DNA of 64,000 bases from the NCBI RefSeq assembly GCF_004309355.1, contig NZ_BJCC01000010.1, forward strand, positions 124,001 to 188,000. Reading direction: 5' to 3'. The stretch comes from Enterococcus florum. GTDB taxonomy: Bacteria; Bacillota; Bacilli; Lactobacillales; Enterococcaceae. Under the pieces are notes generated by a model that had not been told where the DNA came from, ran no database searches, and saw only the letters and a list, made by a program, of their open reading frames with translations. Both the position numbers and the translations under genes were made by a program. How positions within the stretch are numbered: position 1 is the first letter of the stretch; each line of letters opens with the position of its first letter. Positions 1 through 7,475 of the stretch are shown in pieces.

Positions 1-563
1 ATTGGAAGGAACTGACCGAAATCCTTGCTTGGAGCCAGACACATGTCACTTCGGTCATCCATATCTGCTGGGGTGCACAGGCAGGAATGTACTATCATTT
101 TGGGATTGAAAAAATCTTATTTGAAGAAAAGCTTTTCGGGATCTTTCCACAGAAGCTGCTAACGAAGCATCGGCTTTTTCGCGGTTTTGATGATGTTTTT
201 TGGGCACCTCAATCTAGGTACACGGGGATCAATCGGCAGCAAGTCAACGACAGCCCAATCGAAGTCGTTGCCGTAGATGAGACAGGGGCACCCTCCATCT
301 TGTTATCTGATGATGGGCACAAAGTCTTTCTGCTGGGCCATTTCGAATATGATTCAGACACGTTGGAAAATGAGTATCTGCGGGATCAGTCAAAAGGGAT
401 GTCGACTGAACCGCCAGAAAATTATAAGGATGAGCAGGGCCAGATCATTAATCGCTGGCGCGGCCATGCATATCTATTTTTCCATAACTGGATCAACGAT
501 GTGTATCAGGAAACACCGTATGAACGCTCAAGGATTTTTGAGATTCAGAGTCAAAGAAGGTAG
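1..563 (+). CDS. metA: Homoserine O-acyltransferase MetA, 3' part only
   Basis: The gene runs in from the left edge; the frame begins at base 3 and the N-terminal part is missing. MetA acylates the hydroxyl of L-homoserine at the start of methionine synthesis. Visible are the nucleophile motif ICWGAQAG (catalytic Cys, bases 48-71) and, further on, the GHFEYD motif, which supplies the catalytic His and the Glu of the MetA family, then the C-terminal HNWINDVYQ segment. The residue that decides between acetyl- and succinyl-CoA lies upstream of the window, so the acyl donor cannot be told. The first internal Met is at 87, but the conserved Cys lies before it, so 87 is not the start. Family assignment is firm. 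Confidence 0.93.
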   Translation, partial: WKELTEILAWSQTHVTSVIHICWGAQAGMYYHFGIEKILFEEKLFGIFPQKLLTKHRLFRGFDDVFWAPQSRYTGINRQQVNDSPIEVVAVDETGAPSILLSDDGHKVFLLGHFEYDSDTLENEYLRDQSKGMSTEPPENYKDEQGQIINRWRGHAYLFFHNWINDVYQETPYERSRIFEIQSQRR

Positions 564-581
564 TTTTCACTAATAGAATGG

Positions 582-621
582 AAAACAGTTGTGCATCGGA
601 GTGAAGATGTACAGCTGTTTT
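582..621 (+). terminator. Hairpin after metA
   Basis: Left arm 582-597 and right arm 606-621 form a 16-bp stem with two wobble positions, beginning AAAACAG and ending CTGTTTT. The U-run is only the four T of the arm, so termination may be modest. It lies 18 bases after the metA stop. Confidence 0.6.
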
Positions 622-689
622 GGGTGTGGGTGACTTGATTTCTCTTTTAACAGCTTAAAAAGGCGCTTTTTAGTTTTTAAGACTAGAAA

Positions 690-728
690 ATCAAAAATAG
701 ACGGCCAAGCGTTCCACTTAGCCGTCTG
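690..728 (-). terminator. Terminator of the 750-1607 gene
   Basis: Inverted repeat AGACGGC (699-705) / GCCGTCT (721-727). On the minus strand it is followed by a T-rich tail, as expected for a Rho-independent terminator 20-60 bases after the stop of the minus-strand gene. Confidence 0.75.
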
Positions 729-749
729 TGCGATTGATTCAAAAAGAGA

Positions 750-1607
750 TCACTCCCCATTTTCCTCCATAAAGTAATAACTATGGTCTTCAAGATCCAG
801 CGCGCTCATGATGATCGCTGCGGTTTCTTCGATCGAGAGATTGGCTACATTGATGATCTCACAGCCTAGTTGATGATACAGGTCGTTGGCAAAATCAAGC
901 TCGGCCTGAATTTTATTGCGGTCTGAATAGGCGGTCTCTGGGTTCATTCCATAGGCCCGCATGCGTTCTTTGCGAATGCCGATTAAGACTTCGGGATCAT
1001 TGGTCAAGCCGACGATTTTTTTCGGATCCATCTCGAAAAGCTGTTTTGGAATATGTGCCTGTGGGATCAAGGGCAGGTTGGCCACTTTTAGGTTTTTATT
1101 TGCCAGATACAAGCTCAAGGGTGTTTTTGAGGTTCTGGATACGCCTAAAAGAACGACATCCGCTTCTAAAAAGCCTCGCGGGTCTTTGCCGTCATCGTAT
1201 TTCACAGCGAATTCCATGGCTTTGATTCGTTTGAAATAATTATCGTTCAGGTGGTGAAGCGCCCCAGGTTCACCAGTAGGTTCGATTTGTGCCCGCTTGC
1301 CGATCTCTGTTACGACTGGATTCAATAGATCCATATGGAAAAGGCCTGCATGATCGCAGAATTCCTCAGTTAATTTTGATAATTCAGGATTGATCAGGGT
1401 GTGAATGACCATGCCGTTTTCTTCTTTCGCATCTTTTAGTGCCTTTAGCAATAATTCTTTTGAATGAATAAAGGTTCGGCGAAAAAGACAAAATTCGACG
1501 GTCGGGTATTGTGCCATAGAGGCTTGAGCAAGTTTAGATGCCGTCTCTCCAGCGGAGTCTGAAATAATAAAGATCGTTACTAAACTTGGTTGGTTTTCGT
1601 TTTCCAT
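750..1607 (-). CDS. PPDK regulatory protein family (DUF299), copy 1
   Basis: A 285-residue member of the pyruvate, phosphate dikinase regulatory protein family, bifunctional serine/threonine kinase and Pi-dependent phosphorylase. The N-terminus has the IISDSAGETASKLA signature, and the nucleotide-binding GVSRTSKTPLS loop sits near residue 155, followed by the family's YLANKNLKVANLPLIP block. A second, more typical paralogue lies at 36512-37330 beside ccpN and fbp; this copy stands alone, divergent from zur. No PPDK or PEP synthase gene is in the window, so its target is unknown. The ATG follows a GGGGAA-type SD. A Zur box lies just upstream of its extended -10 (TGGTATAAT on the minus strand). 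Confidence 0.88.
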   Translation of the reverse strand: MENENQPSLVTIFIISDSAGETASKLAQASMAQYPTVEFCLFRRTFIHSKELLLKALKDAKEENGMVIHTLINPELSKLTEEFCDHAGLFHMDLLNPVVTEIGKRAQIEPTGEPGALHHLNDNYFKRIKAMEFAVKYDDGKDPRGFLEADVVLLGVSRTSKTPLSLYLANKNLKVANLPLIPQAHIPKQLFEMDPKKIVGLTNDPEVLIGIRKERMRAYGMNPETAYSDRNKIQAELDFANDLYHQLGCEIINVANLSIEETAAIIMSALDLEDHSYYFMEENGE

Positions 1608-1637
1608 AAATTTTCCCCTTGCATAATTAGTAAATCT

Positions 1638-1675
1638 ATTATACCATATTTCTTATTCAGAATCATTACGATTTA
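1638..1675. promoter_or_regulatory. Zur box and divergent promoter region
   Basis: The right half of 1653-1675 (ATTACGATTTA, 1665-1675) equals the right half of the Bacillus Zur operator consensus; I count 7 of 11 matches in the left half. It lies between the extended -10 of the minus-strand gene (TATAAT, 1638-1643 on the minus strand) and the SD of zur, so it could control zur itself, the minus gene, or both. Zinc-dependent repression is inferred from the match and from the adjacent Zur gene. Confidence 0.65.
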
Positions 1676-1694
1676 ACTTCGGGAGGAATAGGAT

Positions 1695-2129
1695 ATGGCA
1701 CAGCCAACGCTGCTGGAAAAGGCCTTGTTTAAGGTGAAGGAGAACGGATTTAAGTATACAAAAAAACGGGAAGCGTTGTTGAACTTTCTAATCAAAAAGA
1801 ACCGGTATACGGCTGCCCGGGAGATCTATGAGCATTTGAACGGCTTGTTTCCTGGGTTAAGTTACGATACGGTCTATCGAAACTTGAGAGAGTTCGTCGA
1901 GATCGGCATTGTTGAGGATACCGATTATCAGGGGGAGATGAAGTTTCGTTTCAGCTGCAGCGAAGATTTTGGGCATCACCATCACTTCATTTGTACCGTT
2001 TGCGGAAAAACCAAGGAGATCCATATGTGTCCGATGGATTTTTTCAAAGAGCAGCTGGATGACTGTGAGATCGAGGGACATCGTTTCGAATTATACGGTC
2101 GTTGCTCAGACTGTAAAAAATTCGTTTAA
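1695..2129 (+). CDS. zur: Zinc uptake regulator Zur (Fur family)
   Basis: A 144-residue Fur-family repressor. The winged-helix half contains KYTKKREALLNFL and the PGLSYDTVYRNLREF recognition segment; the dimerisation half has an HHHHFICTVCGKTKEI motif, then CPMDFF and a final CSDC pair. The two CxxC pairs form the structural zinc site. Among Fur-family members it resembles Zur most (KTKEI..CPMD block) rather than PerR or Fur. SD GGGAGGA precedes the ATG by 7-8 bases. The Zur box at 1653-1675 in its own leader suggests autoregulation. Next downstream is rpsU with its own promoter. Confidence 0.88.
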   Translation: MAQPTLLEKALFKVKENGFKYTKKREALLNFLIKKNRYTAAREIYEHLNGLFPGLSYDTVYRNLREFVEIGIVEDTDYQGEMKFRFSCSEDFGHHHHFICTVCGKTKEIHMCPMDFFKEQLDDCEIEGHRFELYGRCSDCKKFV

Positions 2130-2160
2130 TTTCTGGGAAAATAAAAACCTCCTCATTGCC

Positions 2161-2189
2161 TTGACTCACTTTTCTGCATTCGATATAAT
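2161..2189 (+). promoter_or_regulatory. Promoter of rpsU-yqeY
   Basis: TTGACT at 2161-2166, a 17-base spacer, and a perfect TATAAT at 2184-2189. The leader to the rpsU ATG is about 75 bases. Confidence 0.85.
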
Positions 2190-2272
2190 AACTAATGGAC
2201 AGTCTTGTTTTTTGAAAGTAGATTTCAATAACAAAAACGGTTACTTTTTAAGCTCGGAGGGAGGGAATTTAT

Positions 2273-2449
2273 ATGTCAAAAACAGTGGTTCGTAAAAATG
2301 AATCTCTTGACGATGCTCTTCGTCGCTTCAAACGTTCCGTTTCAAAAGCGGGGACTTTGCAAGAATCTCGTAAACGTGAATTTTATGAAAAGCCTAGTGT
2401 GAAACGTAAGAAAAAATCAGAAGCAGCTAGAAAACGTAAGAAATTCTAG
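2273..2449 (+). CDS. rpsU: 30S ribosomal protein S21
   Basis: A 58-residue basic protein beginning [19 protein letters not shown] and ending in a Lys/Arg-rich tail (KRKKF). S21 binds the small subunit near the anti-SD region and assists initiation. The length and the N-terminal [16 protein letters not shown] pattern match S21. SD GGAGGGAGGG lies 8 bases before the ATG. It sits immediately ahead of yqeY, the usual Firmicutes order. Confidence 0.97.
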   Translation: MSKTVVRKNESLDDALRRFKRSVSKAGTLQESRKREFYEKPSVKRKKKSEAARKRKKF

Positions 2450-2467
2450 TATGACAGGAGTGATTTG

Positions 2468-2914
2468 ATGTCACTACTTACTACGTTGAACGAAGATATG
2501 AAACGCGCAATGAAAAGCAAGGACAAAGAAACCTTGCAGGTCATCCGCATGTTGAAGGCTTCGATTCAAAATGAACAGATCAATGCAGGTCACGAATTGA
2601 GCGGTGATGAAGAGTTAACAGTTTTGTCTCGTGAGATGAAACAACGCCGCGATTCACTAGCAGAGTTTGAAAAAGCTGGTCGTGACGATTTGACAGAAAA
2701 AGTCAAAAATGAAATCAAGATCGTGGAAACCTACATGCCTGCGCAGCTTTCCGAAGAGGAAATCCGCAGCATCGTCAAAGAAGCGATCGAAGCTACCGGC
2801 GCAACTTCACCAAAGGAATTTGGCAAGGTGATGGGGGCTGTGATGCCGAAGGTCAAAGGAAAAGCCGACGGAAATCAAGTCAATGCCATCGTCAAAGAGT
2901 TGCTGCAAGATTAA
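2468..2914 (+). CDS. yqeY: YqeY/GatB-like domain protein
   Basis: A 148-residue helical protein of the YqeY family, which shares its fold with the tRNA-binding tail of GatB and AspRS-associated proteins; its exact role is not settled. Family features are the N-terminal LNEDMKRAMKSKDKETLQVIRMLKA segment (positions 5-30 region), the YMPAQLSEEEI block and the GKVMGAVMPKVKGKADG motif near residue 120. A TTG lies one codon upstream, but ATG 2468 is better placed 7 bases after CAGGAG. It is cotranscribed with rpsU and ends in a terminator; phoH, its usual next neighbour, is 12.7 kb away. Confidence 0.92.
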   Translation: MSLLTTLNEDMKRAMKSKDKETLQVIRMLKASIQNEQINAGHELSGDEELTVLSREMKQRRDSLAEFEKAGRDDLTEKVKNEIKIVETYMPAQLSEEEIRSIVKEAIEATGATSPKEFGKVMGAVMPKVKGKADGNQVNAIVKELLQD

Positions 2915-2937
2915 TTCTAAAGAATGATCACTGAGGT

Positions 2938-2970
2938 CCAAGGAGAGTTTGCTTTCCTTGGGCTTTTTTG
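2938..2970 (+). terminator. Terminator after yqeY
   Basis: CCAAGG (2938-2943) pairs with CCTTGG (2956-2961), followed by GC and six T (2964-2969). Confidence 0.82.
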
Positions 2971-3244
2971 TGCATCTTAGAGGTTGCATAGTAAGCCGTT
3001 CTCTGATAAATGTCTTGTGTTTCTGACAATCAGCACTACAGAATACTGCAGGCACGAAAAATCCTGCAGTATGAATCTCGAATTGCCGAAGAAAATGATC
3101 AGGTAGATCAAACGTATTTGTTTTCTTGAAAGCATAATTATTGGACAAAAACAGCGGCGGGATTTCCCCAAAGGAAATTCCCATCGCTGTTTCTTTTAAT
3201 TTGTGCTGAAAAACATCTTCGTAAACACAGGTTAAGAAAATGCT
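2971..3244. other. Intergenic region with two strong hairpins
   Basis: No convincing gene in 274 bases. It holds a perfect 9-bp stem ATACTGCAG / CTGCAGTAT (3043-3051 / 3064-3072) and a long near-perfect stem (3149-3167 / 3173-3192, starting AAACAGCG and ending CGCTGTTT). The second is followed by T-rich sequence on both strands, so it can serve as a bidirectional terminator, including for the GntR gene ending at 3245. The rest could be a degraded gene or a small RNA. Confidence 0.5.
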
Positions 3245-3976
3245 CTACTTTTTAAACGTAACCTTAAAGGTAGAGATCAAGCCCTTATCACGAGCGATGG
3301 AGTACTCGATCGGATTATCTGAACTGTCAAAGGTGACAGTTTCTACTAGCTGCAGCGCATCGTTTTTTCTGATGTTTAAGATCTGAGCATCTTCACTAGA
3401 GCAATTGATTGCAGTGAATTTTTTTTCAGCATGAGAAATATCAATATTATAGGTTTCCCGCAAAATATCAAACAAGGAGATCTTTGAAAAGTCAAACTTG
3501 TCTAAATTTGACGCAATCGAAGTAGGAACATAGGTAGTCACAATTTCTGAAGGCTGGTTTTCGACGTACCGCAACCGTTCCAAATGATAAAAATGGGTAT
3601 ATTTATCTTTAAAAATGCGGCGAACAACCTCATCGCTCTCTACAATCTCGATCGATAAGACTTTTGTACTCGTCGAAAATTGTTTCTTTTGAGCAACATC
3701 ATTAAAACTGCGTAATTCCGAAACATCCCAAGAAAAGACCTCTCTTTTTCTGACAAACGTTCCTTTCCCGCGTCTCCTTTCAAGAAGACCATCATTCACT
3801 AACTGCTCAACAGCTTGGCGAATGGTCGTACGGCTCACATTATATTGATCGATTAGGGCGATTTCTGAAGGCAGTGCCTCTCCCTCTATATAGATTTCGT
3901 CTTTGATTTTCTTTTCAATGTCCTCTTTTACTTGAAAATACAAGGGAAGAGGACTGGTCTTGTCAATTGCTTCCAT
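3245..3976 (-). CDS. GntR/HutC-family transcriptional regulator (UTRA domain)
   Basis: A 243-residue repressor. Residues about 8-75 form the GntR winged helix (PLYFQVKEDIEKKI, then ALPSEIALIDQYNVSRTTIRQ); residues about 95-240 are a UTRA ligand-binding domain, usually binding a sugar phosphate. ATG at 3976 was chosen over upstream in-frame codons because AAAGGA lies 8 bases ahead of it. It is divergent from the polyol PTS operon and is the obvious regulator of it; candidate operators with TGACGT cores lie on both sides of the shared promoter. Confidence 0.88.
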   Translation of the reverse strand: MEAIDKTSPLPLYFQVKEDIEKKIKDEIYIEGEALPSEIALIDQYNVSRTTIRQAVEQLVNDGLLERRRGKGTFVRKREVFSWDVSELRSFNDVAQKKQFSTSTKVLSIEIVESDEVVRRIFKDKYTHFYHLERLRYVENQPSEIVTTYVPTSIASNLDKFDFSKISLFDILRETYNIDISHAEKKFTAINCSSEDAQILNIRKNDALQLVETVTFDSSDNPIEYSIARDKGLISTFKVTFKK

Positions 3977-4010
3977 ATCGTTATCCTTTCTTAGTATCGC
4001 TGTATTAATC

Positions 4011-4150
4011 ATGACGTCATTACCACTTAAGATGATATCAAAATTTGGTGTTAAAGGCAAAAATATTAAGAAATCTTGAAAAGAAAGCGTTGACAAATGC
4101 AACTATTTCTCTATAATACATATTATAACGATGTAGTGACGTAATGATGT
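4011..4150 (+). promoter_or_regulatory. Promoter, cre site and candidate GntR operators of the polyol operon
   Basis: Promoter TTGACA (4091-4096), 16-base spacer, TATAAT (4113-4118). A 14-of-15 match to the CcpA cre consensus spans 4082-4096 and covers the -35, which predicts glucose repression. ATGACGTCAT (4011-4020) is a perfect palindrome, and a related TGACGTAATGA element lies at 4138-4148, just after the start point; these two are the likely GntR operators. Operator assignment is inference. Confidence 0.65.
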
Positions 4151-4176
4151 CTCTATGTCAAAAGAGGAGGAAAACT

Positions 4177-4980
4177 ATGTGTGGAAAATGGCTTGATCTT
4201 TCGCAAAAGGTAATCGTAGTCACGGGAGGAAGTATGGGGATCGGCGAGAACATCGTTCGCAATTTACTGGATAACGGGGCCAAAGTAGTTATCGCTGATC
4301 TGGTGGAAAATGAGGAGCAGACGTCAAGTGACCGTGTTTTATTTATTCCTTGCGATATCACAAAAAAGGCAGATGCAGAGAAATGTATCGAGACGGCAGT
4401 GAATGAATTTGGACGTGTCGATGGGCTCGTCAACAATGCTGGGGCAAATCGTCCGAATCTTTTAGTGGATTATTATCATCAGAATCCTGAATTTGAAATG
4501 AGTGAAGAGGAATTGGATCTCATGTACCAGGTCAATCAAAAGGGGCTGTTTCTAATTTCTCAAGCAGCAGCACGGGAAATGATAAAGCAAAAAAGCGGTG
4601 TCATCGTCAATATCTCTTCGGAAGCTGGGATGGAAGGGTCCAAGGGTCAAAGTGGGTACTCAGCTACTAAAGGAGCGGTGAATTCCTTCACTCTCTCCTG
4701 GGCTAAGGAATTAGGTCAATTCAACATTCGGGTCATTGGTGTAGCGCCAGGTATCAACGAGCCGACTCCAATGGGTAATCAAAAGCACATGGAAAAGCTG
4801 GCTTATACGCGTGGAATTCAATCGAACGAAATCAAAGGTGATTATACCAAGATCATTCCTTTGGGTAGAATCGGGAGGCTTCAAGAAGTGGCTGATCTTG
4901 TTAGTTATTTGCAATCAGATCATTCATCGTATATCACTGGCACGATCATCAATGTTACAGGAGGAAAGTCACGAGGATAG
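4177..4980 (+). CDS. Short-chain dehydrogenase, sorbitol-6-phosphate 2-dehydrogenase-like
   Basis: A 267-residue SDR. It has the glycine-rich TGGSMGIGEN loop near residue 18, the NNAG motif, the catalytic Ser in NISSEAG, the YSATKGA catalytic Tyr-Lys pair, and a C-terminus ending GGKSRG. The FLISQAAAREM and SEAGMEGSKGQSGY stretches resemble bacterial sorbitol-6-phosphate 2-dehydrogenases, which oxidise the PTS product to fructose-6-phosphate with NAD+. ATG 4177 follows AGGAGG (4165-4170). It is the first gene of the PTS operon. The natural substrate could be another hexitol or pentitol phosphate. Confidence 0.82.
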   Translation: MCGKWLDLSQKVIVVTGGSMGIGENIVRNLLDNGAKVVIADLVENEEQTSSDRVLFIPCDITKKADAEKCIETAVNEFGRVDGLVNNAGANRPNLLVDYYHQNPEFEMSEEELDLMYQVNQKGLFLISQAAAREMIKQKSGVIVNISSEAGMEGSKGQSGYSATKGAVNSFTLSWAKELGQFNIRVIGVAPGINEPTPMGNQKHMEKLAYTRGIQSNEIKGDYTKIIPLGRIGRLQEVADLVSYLQSDHSSYITGTIINVTGGKSRG

Positions 4981-4992
4981 AAGGGGATGAAG

Positions 4993-5403
4993 ATGAAAAC
5001 AGCAATCGTATTAATGACACATGGACACTTTGGGGAAGAGCTGATTGCTTCGGGAGCACTTATTTTAGGTGAGCTGAAGGATGTCTTTTCGATTTCGTTA
5101 GAGGCTGAAAAGGAGCCAATGGAATTAATGACAGAATTGAAAACGCTTTTAGAAAAGGGCTTTGATCAGTATATTATTCTCGCAGATTTGTTTGGCGGTA
5201 CGCCTTGTAATGTGGCGACGCGATTTTCTTTAGAGGACCATGTGATCGTCTTGTCTGGTGTGAATTTACCGATGTTGATCGAGGCGGAAATGGCAAGAAT
5301 GCAGGGGGATTATGACGGGTTGACTGAGAAATTGATGAAAAGTGCGATGGAAGGGATCAAAGATGTAAAAACAATCATGCAAGAAAGGAAGGCAGAAAAA
5401 TGA
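4993..5403 (+). CDS. PTS mannose-family EIIA component
   Basis: A 136-residue cytoplasmic phosphocarrier. It begins MKTAIVLMTHGHFGEEL with the phosphorylatable His at residue 10, and contains the family's LADLFGGTPCNVA segment. It passes phosphate from HPr to the adjacent EIIB. ATG 4993 was chosen over ATG 4987 because GGGG (4983-4986) is 6 bases away from the former and touches the latter. The stop overlaps the EIIB start. EIIA and EIIB are separate genes here, as in Aga/Sor-type systems. Confidence 0.92.
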   Translation: MKTAIVLMTHGHFGEELIASGALILGELKDVFSISLEAEKEPMELMTELKTLLEKGFDQYIILADLFGGTPCNVATRFSLEDHVIVLSGVNLPMLIEAEMARMQGDYDGLTEKLMKSAMEGIKDVKTIMQERKAEK

Positions 5404-5891
5404 TGGAAGGAATTCGATTAGTACGGATTGATTTTCGATTGATCCATGGTCAGGTCATTACAAAGTGGAGCAAATTGACCGATGTGAAATCAATCATCGT
5501 CGTCAATGATGAATTAGCGGCTGATGAGTTTATGGCAGATATCTATGTGATCGCAGCACCACCGGGTATGCAGGTGGATGTGATCTCGAAGGAACAGTTC
5601 GTTCAAGGAGCAAAAGACGGAAAATTTGATTCTGGAAAAATCCTTGTTTTGTTTAAAAATATTGAGGATGCGCGAGAAGTAGTTGAGAAGGGAGTGACAT
5701 TTAAGCAGGTACAGGTTGGCGGACTAGGCAGCGGCAATGGCAGAACATCTGTTGTCAAAGGAATTTCTGTTGATAAAACAGACATCGCCAATTTAACTTT
5801 TGTTCAGGAGCAAGGTGCTGAGGTAACGTTCCAAGTTACACCGGAGGAACCAAAATTGAGCTTAGAAAAAGCAAGTAAGAAAGTGGGTTGA
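5400..5891 (+). CDS. PTS mannose-family EIIB component
   Basis: A 163-residue EIIB of the mannose/fructose/sorbose class. The motif VRIDFRLIHGQV places the phosphorylated His at residue 16; the FKNIEDAREVVEKG and VQVGGLGSG segments are family features. It receives phosphate from EIIA and gives it to the sugar during transport by EIIC/EIID. Its ATG overlaps the EIIA stop (ATGA), a sign of translational coupling. Confidence 0.92.
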   Translation: MMEGIRLVRIDFRLIHGQVITKWSKLTDVKSIIVVNDELAADEFMADIYVIAAPPGMQVDVISKEQFVQGAKDGKFDSGKILVLFKNIEDAREVVEKGVTFKQVQVGGLGSGNGRTSVVKGISVDKTDIANLTFVQEQGAEVTFQVTPEEPKLSLEKASKKVG

Positions 5892-5895
5892 GAGT

Positions 5896-6636
5896 ATGTT
5901 AGGGGTTAGTATTTTTACAGGTATTTATTATTGGATCATGAAAACTGACGTTGGATACGGTATCACACACGCAATACGGCAGCCTTTGTTTTCTGCACTA
6001 TTTATTGGGGTTATCATGGGCGACTTAAAGCAGGCCATCATCATTGGTGCGGCGGTTCAAATCCTTTATATTGGATTGGTCGCAGCTGGATCGAATCTAC
6101 CAGCTGATGATTGTTTAGCTGGCTTGATCGCTATTCCAATTGCTCTGCATTCTGGTTTGTCGACAGAGCTGGCGATTGCGATCGCTGTACCAGTGGGGGT
6201 AATGGGGGTATTTATTGATCAGCTGAGAAAGACGTTGAATGTTACGTTCGTTCACATGGCCGATCGTTATGCGGAAGAAGGAAACACGAGACAAATTATG
6301 CTGTGCAACAATGTGTATCCGACGATTTTGAACTTGATTCTTCGTTTCCCGATTCCGTTTTTAGCGAATTACTATGGAGCAGATGCTGTGAACAACTTTA
6401 TGGCAAGTGTCCCTGAGTGGCTGACACATGGTTTCTCTGTCGCAGGCGGCTTATTACCAGCATTAGGGTTTGCGTTGACGATGTTCGTTATCGGAAAAAA
6501 GGAACTGCTGCCATGGTTCTTCATCGGCTATTTCTTGATCCAGTTCAGCGGTATTCCAGTGCTGGGGGCGGCGATCTTCGGCTTATGTGCCATATTACTG
6601 ATTACGATGTATCAAAAAGCAAGTGTGGAGGGGTAA
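5896..6636 (+). CDS. PTS mannose-family EIIC permease
   Basis: A 246-residue membrane protein of the ManY/SorA type with about seven hydrophobic segments. The region near residues 35-75 (LFIGVIMGDLKQAIIIGAA, then QILYIGLVAAGSNLPAD) is characteristic of EIIC, which forms the sugar channel with EIID. It starts 5 bases after the EIIB stop. The substrate cannot be read from the sequence; neighbours point to a polyol. Confidence 0.92.
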   Translation: MLGVSIFTGIYYWIMKTDVGYGITHAIRQPLFSALFIGVIMGDLKQAIIIGAAVQILYIGLVAAGSNLPADDCLAGLIAIPIALHSGLSTELAIAIAVPVGVMGVFIDQLRKTLNVTFVHMADRYAEEGNTRQIMLCNNVYPTILNLILRFPIPFLANYYGADAVNNFMASVPEWLTHGFSVAGGLLPALGFALTMFVIGKKELLPWFFIGYFLIQFSGIPVLGAAIFGLCAILLITMYQKASVEG

Positions 6637-6640
6637 AAAA

Positions 6641-7456
6641 ATGGAAGAAAAATTAATCTCTGAAAAAGATGTCAGAAATGCTTGGCTGCGCTATTACATG
6701 TTTTGTGAAGTCGGAATTTCCTATGAACGCCTTCAAGCACTTAGCTTTTGCTATTCATTGATTCCCATCTTCAAAAAAATCTATCCTGACAAGGAAGACA
6801 TGAAGGCGGCATTACAGCGGCACCTCGTTTTTTACAATACGGAGGCTGTATTTGGATCTCCGATCAACGGGATCGTTATTGCACTGGAGGAACAAAAGGC
6901 GAAGGGGGAACCGATCGAAGATGATGCGATCACTGGTTTGAAGACTGGTTTGATGGGTCCATTAGCCGGAGTAGGTGATTCGATCGACTGGGCGACATTA
7001 AAACCGATTATTTTCGCATTGGGTGCCAGCCTGTCTGCCAGCGGGAATCCCATTGGAGCCTTTGTTCTCTTGCTGCTTCCAATCATTCAAATTGCTATCG
7101 GCACACAATTATCTGTCTATGGCTATAAAATGGGGCGTGCATCAATTCGCGAGATCCTGAGTTCAGGTCGAATCAAGGAATTGATCAATGGTGCCAGTAC
7201 GTTGGGGCTGTTTATGATGGGGGCACTTTCCTCGAATTATGTCGCATTGAGTTCGCCGTTGAAGTTTACGTTTGGAAAGGGCAATGATCCGTTTGTCGTA
7301 CAAAATATTATCGATAGTATCGTCCCAGGCCTACTTCCGCTGTTAGCTGTGTTAGGGATTTACTGGTGGTTGAATAAGAAAAATCAAAACATGGTGGCGA
7401 TCATGCTGATCATCTTAGCGATCTCATTGGTTGGGGCAATTACCGGCATACTTTAA
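6641..7456 (+). CDS. PTS mannose-family EIID permease
   Basis: A 271-residue partner of EIIC. It starts with a cytoplasmic stretch (VRNAWLRYYMFCEVGISYERLQ) and has the EIID signature TGLMGPLAGVGDSIDW near residue 110, then C-terminal membrane segments. ATG 6641 follows GGAGGGG (6628-6633) by 7 bases; an in-frame ATG 18 bases earlier lies inside the EIIC end and has no SD. Confidence 0.92.
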   Translation: MEEKLISEKDVRNAWLRYYMFCEVGISYERLQALSFCYSLIPIFKKIYPDKEDMKAALQRHLVFYNTEAVFGSPINGIVIALEEQKAKGEPIEDDAITGLKTGLMGPLAGVGDSIDWATLKPIIFALGASLSASGNPIGAFVLLLLPIIQIAIGTQLSVYGYKMGRASIREILSSGRIKELINGASTLGLFMMGALSSNYVALSSPLKFTFGKGNDPFVVQNIIDSIVPGLLPLLAVLGIYWWLNKKNQNMVAIMLIILAISLVGAITGIL

Positions 7457-7475
7457 TAAAGAGGGGTAAGCAATT

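Noticed and set aside
2807-3184. Minus-strand frame of 125 codons over the yqeY end and following region
   Set aside because: It overlaps a certain gene, runs through the yqeY terminator and has no SD; treated as intergenic.
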